From the NCBI GenBank assembly GCA_030833445.1, contig JAURHD010000006.1:62001-126000 (forward strand): a DNA stretch of 64,000 nt, given 5' to 3'. This document shows positions 17,052 through 25,188 of the stretch, piece after piece. The notes below the pieces were generated by a model. That model saw only the letters and a list, made by a program, of their open reading frames with translations. It made no database searches and was not told the origin of the DNA. The translations under genes were made by a program, and so were the position numbers. Source of the stretch: Cephaloticoccus sp. (GTDB lineage Bacteria; Verrucomicrobiota; Verrucomicrobiia; Opitutales; Opitutaceae). Positions within the stretch are counted from its first letter, which is position 1. Each line of letters opens with the position of its first letter.

Positions 17052-19752
17052 GATGGGGCGACGGCTTGGTGCCGGTTTCTTCGCGTTGGTGCTCGCGGCC
17101 AGTGCCTTGGCCTATGACATCCTCAAGGACAGCAGTGGCATCTATGTGATCGAATGGGCTCCCGGCACCATCACGATGCAAATCAAACTGCCCACGCCGA
17201 GTGCCGCGCTGCAGGACGGCAGTTCCACCTATACCACGCCCATCGTCACTGCGATGCAGGCGTGGAACAGCCTGATTGGGGTTGTGCAATTGGCCGGCGT
17301 GACCCAGAGCCCCGGCAGTTATGCGAATGGCAATCACATCAACGAAATCGTGATGGACGCCAAGGTGGACGGGGAAGACTTCAGTGCCAACACCCTGGCG
17401 ATTACCGTTTCCTATCGTTCCGGCAACAACCGCACGGAAGCGGATATTGTTTTTAATACGGCCTACGCTTGGAATTCCTATCGGGGTAACCTGAAGGGCA
17501 CTCCTGAGGACATCCAGCGCGTCGCCGTGCACGAACTGGGCCATGTCCTTGGTTTGCTGCATCCGAACGAGGCCACGCCACCGCAGTCTGTGTCAGCCAT
17601 CATGAACAGCACGATCAGCAACGTGGAGACGCCGCGCACGGATGACATTACCGGTGCCCGGTTGCTCTACGGTGCGCCCGGTGTGGTGCCAGCCAACGAC
17701 AATTTCGCCAACGCGGCCGTCATTACCCTCAACGGCGAATCCGCTCAGGTAACCGGGGCTACGATTGGCGGCACGGTGCAGGGCGGAGAACCCCGGCACG
17801 ACAGTGAGACGCCCAGCCATTCGGTTTGGTGGCGTTGGACCGCCGCTACCGGCAGCACGGTTACGTTGTCCACCATGGGCAGCAATTTCGACACGGTGGT
17901 CGGGGTCTACACTGGCTCCGCGGTCAATGGTCTGACGCAGGTGGCATCGAACGACGATGAAGAGAGTGGGGTGGTGCGCACCAGCAAGCTGTCTTTCAAC
18001 CCGACCTCGGGCACTACCTATTACATCGCGGTGGACGGATGGAATGGCTATTACGGTCAGGTCACCCTGTCACTCAGCACTGGGGCCGCCAGCACTTTGG
18101 CGCCGGTGATTACGACGCAACCTTCCAATCTGAATGTAAGCACGGGCGGCACTGCGATCTTCAGCGTCAACGCCGCCAATACGCCGACCAGTTACCAATG
18201 GTATTACAACGGCAGCCTGATTTCCGGCGCGACCACCGCCACCTATACATTGGCGACGGTCACCTCGGCCCAAGCCGGCAATTACCGCGTGGTGGTCGGA
18301 AATTCAGTTGGGACTGTCACCAGCAATACGGCCACCTTGAGTGTCTTCACTCCTGCCGTGACGACGCAGGTCGTCACCGCCGGCCACGATGTGACGCTGC
18401 AGACCTCATCCGGCAACGGAGTTTACCAATGGCAGGTGTCAACTGACGGCGGGAACAATTGGTCCAATATCAATGACAACGCCACTTACAGCGGATCGGC
18501 GACGCCTTGGCTCACCATCTGTTCAGCGACGACCAGCCTGAACAACAATCGCTATCGCTATACGATCAATGATCTGGGTGGTTCCACCACGAGCACCGCC
18601 ATTACCCTGAGCGTGGCCGCCGCGTTGATTCCGTTTCCGGTCTCCATTGCGGCGGATGGTTCGGGCAATCTATATGTAACCGACAACTCGACGCATGTCG
18701 TGCAGAAGATCGACTCGGCCAACCAAGTCACGACCTTTGCCGGTGGCAGTGGATCGGCGGGCACCGTTGACGGCACGGGCACGTCCGCTCGCTTCAACCA
18801 ACCAAGCGGCATCAGCGCTGCGGCTAACGCAACCTTGACAGTGGCTGACACGGCCAATGCCACCATCCGGCGAGTGTCCTCTTCGCAAGTAGTGACGCTG
18901 ATCGCGGGATCGACCACGAGCCGCGGCAATGCGGATGGTGCCGGCACGGCCGCCACCTTTGCGATGCCGATCGGCTTGGCGCAGAACAGTGCCGGCACGT
19001 TTTACATCGCCGACGCCACCAACCATACCATACGCGCACTCAGTTCATCGAATGTCGTGACCACTTTCGCCGGAGCCGCGGGTAGTTCGGGTTCGGCCGA
19101 TGGCACCGGTGGTGCCGCTCGTTTCAATTATCCCACCGGGATTGCGGTGGACAGTTCGGGCACTGTTTATGTGGCCGACACCACCAACAACCTGATTCGC
19201 AAGATTACCAGTGGCGGCGTGGTTTCGACCGTGGCCGGTGTCGTTGGAGTGAGCGGCTGGCAAGATGGCACGGGAGCCGGCGCGCAATTCAATATGCCCG
19301 GCGGGCTTGCGGTGGACGGTTCGGGCAATGTTTACGTGGCCGATACCGGTAACTCGGTGATCCGCAAAATTACTTCGTCAGGGGTGGTGACCACTCTGGC
19401 CGGACTCTCGACCATCGGTGGCCTGAAAGATGGCACCGGCAGTAGTGCATGGTTTAATCAGCCCCGTGCGCTGACGGTTGACGCTGGTGGCAATGTTTAC
19501 GTGGCCGATACCGGCAATGCCGTCATCCGAAAAATCACGCCAGCCGGAGCGGTGACCACTTTGGCGCTCACTCAAGGATCGTCCACGGGCGGTGGCAGTA
19601 GCGGTGGCAGTGGAGGAGGTGGCACGACGACTCCGCCTTCGACGGGTTCATCGTCCGGTGGCGGCGGCGGCGGTGGTGCCCCGAGCCTCTGGTTCTTGGG
19701 AACACTCAGTTTACTACTGGGATTGCGTCAATCACGCCGGTGGGCAGCGTGA
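17035..19752 (+). CDS. Exported matrixin-like metalloprotease with Ig, NHL repeats and GlyGly-CTERM tail
   Basis: 905 residues. Residues 1-27 are a signal peptide. A matrixin-type catalytic domain follows with the zinc motif HELGHVLGLLH (166-176). Then come a jelly-roll-like domain (~220-350), an Ig-like domain (~355-435, with YQWYYNGS and GNYRVVV) and a second Ig-like stretch. About five NHL-type repeats fill ~535-845, each with YVADT(G/T)N and (I/V)RKI. A Gly/Ser-rich linker leads to a short hydrophobic helix and a basic end (RQSRRWAA), the layout of a GlyGly-CTERM signal. A rhombosortase gene starts 4 bases later and is the obvious processing partner. Confidence 0.87.
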   Translation: MIRRAKMGRRLGAGFFALVLAASALAYDILKDSSGIYVIEWAPGTITMQIKLPTPSAALQDGSSTYTTPIVTAMQAWNSLIGVVQLAGVTQSPGSYANGNHINEIVMDAKVDGEDFSANTLAITVSYRSGNNRTEADIVFNTAYAWNSYRGNLKGTPEDIQRVAVHELGHVLGLLHPNEATPPQSVSAIMNSTISNVETPRTDDITGARLLYGAPGVVPANDNFANAAVITLNGESAQVTGATIGGTVQGGEPRHDSETPSHSVWWRWTAATGSTVTLSTMGSNFDTVVGVYTGSAVNGLTQVASNDDEESGVVRTSKLSFNPTSGTTYYIAVDGWNGYYGQVTLSLSTGAASTLAPVITTQPSNLNVSTGGTAIFSVNAANTPTSYQWYYNGSLISGATTATYTLATVTSAQAGNYRVVVGNSVGTVTSNTATLSVFTPAVTTQVVTAGHDVTLQTSSGNGVYQWQVSTDGGNNWSNINDNATYSGSATPWLTICSATTSLNNNRYRYTINDLGGSTTSTAITLSVAAALIPFPVSIAADGSGNLYVTDNSTHVVQKIDSANQVTTFAGGSGSAGTVDGTGTSARFNQPSGISAAANATLTVADTANATIRRVSSSQVVTLIAGSTTSRGNADGAGTAATFAMPIGLAQNSAGTFYIADATNHTIRALSSSNVVTTFAGAAGSSGSADGTGGAARFNYPTGIAVDSSGTVYVADTTNNLIRKITSGGVVSTVAGVVGVSGWQDGTGAGAQFNMPGGLAVDGSGNVYVADTGNSVIRKITSSGVVTTLAGLSTIGGLKDGTGSSAWFNQPRALTVDAGGNVYVADTGNAVIRKITPAGAVTTLALTQGSSTGGGSSGGSGGGGTTTPPSTGSSSGGGGGGGAPSLWFLGTLSLLLGLRQSRRWAA

Positions 19753-19756
19753 CGAC

Positions 19757-20347
19757 ATGAAACCGCCCAGCGACTGGCGTAAACGTTTTCCGTGGGTGTT
19801 CGTCGTGCTGGCAGTGTTGGCACTCAGCATTCAATTGAATCCAGCATGGCGCGATGGGTTGCTCTATCAGCGTTCGGCGGTGGCCGGTGGCGAAGTTTGG
19901 CGCGCGTGGACCGGACAGCTCGTGCATTTCGGCTGGCCTCATTTCATCGCGGACGCGGGTCTGTTTCTGATTCTTGGTTGGATGCTGGAGCAGAAACATC
20001 GGCGCTTCACCCTGACGGCGCTAGGATTGATGCCGCCGTTTATATCGGCGGTGCTTTACCTCTTCGATCCGGGGATGGAAAGTTACGGTGGGCTTAGCGC
20101 CGTTAATCTTGGGCTGCTGCTATTCCTTGCCCTGCAGGGTTGGCAGCACAACTGGCGCGATTGGTTCTGGCCGGCCGTGCTGCTGATCTACCTCGGCGAG
20201 GTGATTTTCGAAACAGTATCCGGTGGGACTGGTGGTGGCATGATCCAGTTTGATGATCCCTCGATCAAGGTGGCCACGAGTGCCCACCTTGCCAGTGCCG
20301 CTTATGCCCTGATGGCTTGGGGGTGGTGCCGCCGTCGGACTGGGTAG
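19757..20347 (+). CDS. rrtA: Rhombosortase (rhomboid-family GlyGly-CTERM protease)
   Basis: 196 residues, multi-pass membrane protein. It has the family's WRAWTGQLVHFGWPHF segment, a serine-containing YGGLSAVNLG motif (Ser114) and a late AHLASAAYA helix with His177 as the second catalytic residue. The usual GLSG reads GLSA here. Starts 4 bases after the stop of the matrixin-like gene, whose C-terminus looks like a GlyGly-CTERM signal. Rhombosortases cleave such tails during surface transfer. A single dedicated substrate next door is a strong functional link. Confidence 0.85.
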   Translation: MKPPSDWRKRFPWVFVVLAVLALSIQLNPAWRDGLLYQRSAVAGGEVWRAWTGQLVHFGWPHFIADAGLFLILGWMLEQKHRRFTLTALGLMPPFISAVLYLFDPGMESYGGLSAVNLGLLLFLALQGWQHNWRDWFWPAVLLIYLGEVIFETVSGGTGGGMIQFDDPSIKVATSAHLASAAYALMAWGWCRRRTG

Positions 20348-20356
20348 CCGGGCTGG

Positions 20357-20944
20357 TTACGGCGCTGCTTTGGGCATCGGCGTATTGGCCGGTGAGCCCA
20401 TGTTATTATTGCGGTTAGACGAGTCGTTGCGGGTCGGAATCATCATGCCCGAGAATGTGGCCGTATGTTGATACAGCACAGGCAAGGCAGTGTCGCCGAA
20501 TTTGGCCGCATTGAACCGCCACTTGGTAATCGCGTGCGCAACCAGCAGGGCATAGACCCGATCGTTTTGGTCGTAGCAATAGAGGCTCTCCATCTTGCCC
20601 TCGGCACTCACAAATATCAGGAAACTGGCCGTGGCCTCCATGTCCTGCCATTTCCGACTTTCAGGCAGATTGGGCGGGGTCTCGAACTTGGGTTTTGCGG
20701 GGGTAGCCTGGGCGGGCAACAGCATGAACGTGGTCTTGGCGGGAAGATCGGTCTTGGCGAGTGCGGCCAGCACCGGTCCGGCATCGCCTTTGAGTTGGAG
20801 GAGGGTCTTGGGGCCGAGAAATTCGCCAACGTATTTGGCGTCGAAAATGATGTCCTCAAGGGTGAGGGTCTTTTCTTCGGCGGACGTGGAAATCAATCCG
20901 GTCAAGAGTCCGCACGCTATCAGACAAAGGCGCAGGGTTTTCAT
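20357..20944 (-). CDS. Exported TonB C-terminal-like protein, copy A
   Basis: 195 residues from the ATG at 20944. A signal peptide (MKTLRLCLIACGLLTG) ends near STSAEE. The mature part has a Pro-rich middle and a TonB-C-like end: FLIFVSAEGKMESLYCYD, then AHAITKWRFNAAKFG. It lacks the N-terminal membrane anchor of true TonB, so energy coupling is doubtful. A paralogue lies immediately upstream on the same strand, with the same EKxLTLxDxI start to the mature region. Exact role unknown. Confidence 0.75.
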   Translation of the reverse strand: MKTLRLCLIACGLLTGLISTSAEEKTLTLEDIIFDAKYVGEFLGPKTLLQLKGDAGPVLAALAKTDLPAKTTFMLLPAQATPAKPKFETPPNLPESRKWQDMEATASFLIFVSAEGKMESLYCYDQNDRVYALLVAHAITKWRFNAAKFGDTALPVLYQHTATFSGMMIPTRNDSSNRNNNMGSPANTPMPKAAP

Positions 20945-21032
20945 ACCCCAATCCAAAATAATTTGGAGCCTTGGGAGCAATCCCCGATTAAGGCCTCTTA
21001 GACTTATTGCGCTTCTGCATTTTCCCAACGGC

Positions 21033-21557
21033 TCAATCATCGTGCAGGGTGAAGACGATTGGCACTTGCAAAATCACAGGGACCGTGACGCCGCCAATTT
21101 TAGCCGGTGTATAACTCCATTTAGCCAACGCCGCCGCCGCCGCTATGGCGAACTGAGGTTTGGCGTATTTATAGCAGTAGATGCTGAGCACTTTTCCGTC
21201 TGCTCCAACCAGTATCAGTGAATCGACTTCTCCTACGACCCCTGCCCGACGTAATTGAAATGGATAACGCGGTGGGACGCGCGTTTTGGCCACTGCCGGT
21301 TGACCAGCCTCAGGAAATTGAAACAATGCGGTCTTTTTATCCAAACCGCCTTTTTGAAAGGCGGCCATCAGTTCCTCTCTCTGGTTGGGTGAGCGGGGGT
21401 CTGATTGAACTAACGTCTTGGTGGACAGATGGCTCGCAAGATGATCTGGCGTATAAATCACATCTTTCAACGTGAGCTTCTTTTCTTTGCCGATTGCCAC
21501 AGTTGAGAAACCGATAGCCAGTCCAAATAGAACTACTAGCAGACGGGGAGTCATCAT
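21033..21557 (-). CDS. Exported TonB C-terminal-like protein, copy B
   Basis: 174 residues from tandem ATGs at 21557/21554. A signal peptide (MMTPRLLVVLFGLAIGFS) precedes KEKKLTLKDVIY. The C-terminal half is a clear TonB-C-like domain: RVPPRYPFQLRRAGVVGEVD, LILVGADGKVLSIYCY, AALAKWSYTPAKIGG. Paralogue of the next gene downstream. A much longer in-frame reading upstream is antisense to the sulfatase and was not used. The gene pair may bind peptides or act in envelope assembly. Confidence 0.8.
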   Translation of the reverse strand: MMTPRLLVVLFGLAIGFSTVAIGKEKKLTLKDVIYTPDHLASHLSTKTLVQSDPRSPNQREELMAAFQKGGLDKKTALFQFPEAGQPAVAKTRVPPRYPFQLRRAGVVGEVDSLILVGADGKVLSIYCYKYAKPQFAIAAAAALAKWSYTPAKIGGVTVPVILQVPIVFTLHDD

Positions 21558-21689
21558 GGGTTGTTTAAATATAATTTGCCGTGTGCCAGGCAACTGCAGT
21601 TTCAGGACACTCAAGACGCCACAGGGCTTGCCTCGAGTGCGGGTCAACCAAGGCTTAGGAAGATTCACCCCAACTAGCCCCTTATCCCC

Positions 21690-23153
21690 ATGAAAGCCAT
21701 TGTCGTCATGTTTGATTCCCTCAACCGGAAATGGTTGGAACCGTATGGCGGCGAAGCGGGAGTGCCGACGCCGAACTTTGCGCGGCTCGCCCGGCACTCG
21801 GCAACGATGATGAATTCCTACGTGTGTTCGATGCCCTGCATGCCGGCGCGACGCGATTTGCTGACGGGGCGGCCGGGGTTTCTGCACCGGGGCTGGGGCC
21901 CGATGGAACCGTTTGACGATGCCTTTCCGGAAATACTTCGCGAGGCCGGGGTGCATTCGCATCTCGTGACGGACCACTACCACTACTTCGAGGAAGGCGG
22001 GCAGAATTATCATACCAAATTCTCGACCTGGGATTTTCTGCGCGGGCAGGAAGGCGATCCATGGAAGCCACGGCTGGATAATGGCTTCACGTTGCCCGCT
22101 ACCACCAACCGGCATTCCCCGGAGCGCATCCGACAGGACTTTGTCAACCGACAGCAGGACACCCATTGCCAGACGCGCACGTTCGATGCCGGCATCGAGT
22201 TTATCAGTCAGCATCATTCGACCGACAACTGGATGCTGCAGTTGGAAGTCTTTGATCCGCACGAACCATTTTTTGCGACGGAGGAATGGCGCAAGCAATT
22301 TTCCCCCGACTACGATGGGCCGGTGACGGATTGGCCGACCTACGGCAAACTGACCGACATGGGAGAACGCGCGAAATTGTTGCCGCAATGGCGGCGGGAA
22401 TATGCCGCGCTGCTATCGATGTGTGATCACTCGCTCGGTCGGGTGCTCGATCTGATGGACGAGCATAATCTCTGGCAGGACACGATGTTGATCGTCGGCA
22501 CCGACCACGGATTTTTCCTCGGTGAGCACGGTTTTGTGGCGAAAAATCTCGGTCCGCTTTGGGATGAGGTGGCGCATACGCCACTTTTCATCTGGGACCC
22601 GCGCAGCGAAGTGCAGGGGGGGCAGCGCAACTCGCTCGTGCAGATCATCGACTGGGGGCCGACGTTGCTGGATTTCTTCGGATGCGAACCGACCAAGGAC
22701 ATGACGGGGCATTCCCTACGTGGCGTGATTGCGGCAGACACGCCGATGCGCGACGCGGCGCTTTTTGGTTACACGAACCATTATCTCAATGTGACCGACG
22801 GCCGCTACGTCTACATGCGGGCCAATGATCCCGCCTACACCGGACCGCTGTGGGATTACACGCTCGATCCGGCCAACATGAATGCCCGTTGGCCGCTCGA
22901 AAAACTTCAAGCAGGTGAACCGGTAGGACCTCTATCATTCAGCAAAGGAGTGCCGGTGATGCGTTATCCCACCAAGGCGCTGCATGAGATAACCGCTCCG
23001 CTTGGGTCCCTGCTCTATGATTTGCAGAATGATCCGGCGCAGGAAACTCCATTGGATGATTCGGCCGTGGTGGAGAGGCTGACCGCTCAGGCCAAAGCCA
23101 TCATGGTCGTCATCAATGCGCCGCATGAACAATATGCCCGGGTGGGGTGGTAA
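21690..23153 (+). CDS. Second type I sulfatase / phosphonate monoester hydrolase-like
   Basis: 487 residues of the alkaline-phosphatase-superfamily sulfatases. The formylglycine motif is CMPAR (C50-R54) in SMPCMPARRDLLTG. Metal residues fit MFDSLN at the start and GTDHGFFLGEHG later. No signal peptide is seen. It is only distantly related to the other sulfatase in the window. It lies divergent from the TonB-like pair and 42 bases upstream of an SDR gene, which suggests joint catabolism of a sulfated sugar or alcohol. Confidence 0.92.
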   Translation: MKAIVVMFDSLNRKWLEPYGGEAGVPTPNFARLARHSATMMNSYVCSMPCMPARRDLLTGRPGFLHRGWGPMEPFDDAFPEILREAGVHSHLVTDHYHYFEEGGQNYHTKFSTWDFLRGQEGDPWKPRLDNGFTLPATTNRHSPERIRQDFVNRQQDTHCQTRTFDAGIEFISQHHSTDNWMLQLEVFDPHEPFFATEEWRKQFSPDYDGPVTDWPTYGKLTDMGERAKLLPQWRREYAALLSMCDHSLGRVLDLMDEHNLWQDTMLIVGTDHGFFLGEHGFVAKNLGPLWDEVAHTPLFIWDPRSEVQGGQRNSLVQIIDWGPTLLDFFGCEPTKDMTGHSLRGVIAADTPMRDAALFGYTNHYLNVTDGRYVYMRANDPAYTGPLWDYTLDPANMNARWPLEKLQAGEPVGPLSFSKGVPVMRYPTKALHEITAPLGSLLYDLQNDPAQETPLDDSAVVERLTAQAKAIMVVINAPHEQYARVGW

Positions 23154-23195
23154 TAACCGAACCGACCCTGCTGACTTGATCTAATTTTTACTCTT

Positions 23196-23966
23196 ATGAA
23201 AACACCCCGAAGACTTGAAGGATTGGTTGCCATAGTAACGGGCGGAGCCTCGGGCTTTGGCGAGTGCATCAGCCGCAATTTTGCCACGCTCGGCGCGCGA
23301 ATCGTCGTGGCTGACCTAAAATTGGAAAAAGCCCAAGCAGTGGCGTCAGCCATCACGGCGGACGGTCACGAGGCGGTGGCCTGCCGGGTGGACGTGGCTG
23401 ACTCCGCGGCGATGGCAGCCATGGTGGCGACAGCCCTGGAGCGTTTTGGGCGGATCGACGTGATGGTGAACAATGCCGGGATGAGTCACGACAACCGGCC
23501 GATGCTCGAAGTAGATGAAGCATTTTTTGACCGGCTCTATCAGGTGAACGTAAAAAGCATCTATTTGTCGGCGCAGCATTGCGTGCCGGTTTTTCGCAAA
23601 CAGGGGGGAGGTTGTTTCATCAATATTGGCTCAACGGCCGCAGTGCGTCCGCGTCCGGGACTGTCTTGGTATAACGGTTCGAAAGGTGCCGTCACCCTTT
23701 TGACCAAATCACTCGCGGTAGAGCTCGCGCCCGAAAATATTCGCGCCAATTCGATCAATCCGGCGATCGCCGACACTCCCTTGCTGACGACCTTCATGGG
23801 CACTGAGGATACCCCGGAAAATCGGAAAAAGTTTCTGGCTACCATTCCGCTTGGTCGACTCTGCCAGGCCAAGGATGTGTCTAATGCGGCTGTATTTCTC
23901 GCCGATCCTGAATCGAATTTTATCACCGGCGTTAGCCTGGATGTTGATGGTGGCCGCTGTATCTGA
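23196..23966 (+). CDS. Short-chain dehydrogenase/reductase (SDR)
   Basis: 256-residue classical SDR. NAD(P)-binding TGGASGFG near residues 15-22, NNAG, the catalytic serine in NIGSTAA, YNGSK for the Tyr/Lys pair, and a C-terminal DVDGGRCI. The acidic residue after the second strand (VVADLKLE) suggests NAD(H). Follows a sulfatase on the same strand, so it may oxidise the freed sugar or alcohol. Substrate unknown. Confidence 0.9.
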   Translation: MKTPRRLEGLVAIVTGGASGFGECISRNFATLGARIVVADLKLEKAQAVASAITADGHEAVACRVDVADSAAMAAMVATALERFGRIDVMVNNAGMSHDNRPMLEVDEAFFDRLYQVNVKSIYLSAQHCVPVFRKQGGGCFINIGSTAAVRPRPGLSWYNGSKGAVTLLTKSLAVELAPENIRANSINPAIADTPLLTTFMGTEDTPENRKKFLATIPLGRLCQAKDVSNAAVFLADPESNFITGVSLDVDGGRCI

Positions 23967-24036
23967 TCGACCCAGGTAGTGGGTTGGTCGGGGTGTCAGC
24001 TATACTATAGCAACAGCCCGAAACTTTCAGACTTTG

Positions 24037-24103
24037 CCGCAGATGGCGCGGATGAGCGCGAATAGTCCCTAGTTTTATCCGCGGCTATATGCGTAATCTG
24101 CGG
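24037..24103. repeat. Nested inverted repeat in the SDR / MYG1-like intergenic space
   Basis: Outer arms CCGCAGAT (24037-24044) and ATCTGCGG (24096-24103) enclose inner arms CGCGGAT (24047-24053) and ATCCGCG (24077-24083). The 180-base space has no gene. The palindromic layout is like dispersed verrucomicrobial repeat elements. It sits between convergent genes and might also end transcription. Confidence 0.6.
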
Positions 24104-24147
24104 GAGAAGAAACCACCCAAATAGTCTAAAAATACGGGATGGTGGTA

Positions 24148-25026
24148 TTAGACTCCAGCAATCTTGAGCAGCTTCCGCAACCGTTGAGGATCGGTCGCGG
24201 TGGTCTTGGCGACAAACCCTCGCAAGTGCGCGAAGTGCACATCCGGTTCATTGGAAATTTTCGTGAAGTCCAACCGCGGATGATCGCGGTGTTTGGAGAG
24301 GCCGTAGCCCACGCTGCGTCGATCGGGTGAGACGATGGCCACCACGCGGTCGTCCAGACCCTGCTCCATCACATAGCGGTCCAGTCCGGCGGAAGGTTCC
24401 TCGGGCAACGGCTCTGTGCGGGGGAGAAAGAGCACTGCCGGGACTTTGCCATCGCTATCCGTGAGTTCATCGAGCGTCCACACTTCGGCATGTTTCCCGA
24501 TAAAAGTCAGTCGCTGCCGCAGTGAGCGCAGGTAGTCGAGCAAGTCGGCCCCGATCAGCTGCATCATCGCCCACAAAGGTTCGCCTTCACGATGTTCGTT
24601 GGCGGCGGCGAAGCGCCGCAACAACGTGCCGTCGATGGGGGAGTAGAGCTGGTTGATGGCGTCCCGTTTCACGCCGAGCCATCTGGCGGTGGCGTTGGGA
24701 CCGCGGCAGTCGAACCATTCCGCCGGTTCCAGCCAGTCGCAAAACGCCTTGGCATCTTCGTAAAGTCCGAGCGCTTGCAACACGAGGGAAAGCGAGCAGG
24801 TCGGGGCGGCGTCATCCGGGAGTTGATGGTGATCGAAATTGTTCAGCGCGGGATCATGTGCGTGGCCGACATCCACGACCGCAACAGCAGCATCAGTCAG
24901 ATCGGCATCGGTGGGTTCGCGCCGGAAGATCGTGACGGGCTGGGTGGCGAGCAGGACGCAGCAAGCCAGAAACTCGTCTTTGTGGGCACTGCCGGGATGA
25001 GTGAGGATGGTGGAGAAAGGCGTCAT
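24148..25026 (-). CDS. MYG1/UPF0160-family protein (DHH-like)
   Basis: 292 residues. The family's metal-site motifs are present: LTHPGSAHKDEFLACC near the start, then VVDVGHAHDPALNNFDHHQ, a DHH-type phosphoesterase signature. The C-terminal part has VGYGLSKHRDHPRLDF. MYG1 relatives are predicted metal-dependent nucleases or phosphohydrolases, with a mitochondrial RNA-processing role in eukaryotes. It is convergent with the SDR across a 180-base repeat-bearing space. Confidence 0.82.
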   Translation of the reverse strand: MTPFSTILTHPGSAHKDEFLACCVLLATQPVTIFRREPTDADLTDAAVAVVDVGHAHDPALNNFDHHQLPDDAAPTCSLSLVLQALGLYEDAKAFCDWLEPAEWFDCRGPNATARWLGVKRDAINQLYSPIDGTLLRRFAAANEHREGEPLWAMMQLIGADLLDYLRSLRQRLTFIGKHAEVWTLDELTDSDGKVPAVLFLPRTEPLPEEPSAGLDRYVMEQGLDDRVVAIVSPDRRSVGYGLSKHRDHPRLDFTKISNEPDVHFAHLRGFVAKTTATDPQRLRKLLKIAGV

Positions 25027-25188
25027 TCAGATTCACCTCAGCATACCCCTTCGATAAAGACCATCTGGTTTATGCGATAAGGGTGGCCCTGACAATTCGC
25101 TGCCACAGCCACGACGTCTTCGTTCCTGATTGAATTTACCCCGAAGACTTCACGGGTGAGGGCGCTGCTTTGGCGCGGGATGCAAAGC

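Noticed and set aside
17053-17055. ATG as start of the matrixin-like gene
   Set aside because: The GTG 18 bases upstream has a good AGGAGG site; the ATG has none.
21558-22388. Upstream extension of the TonB-like gene B frame
   Set aside because: Antisense to the sulfatase; the signal peptide at 21557 marks the real start.
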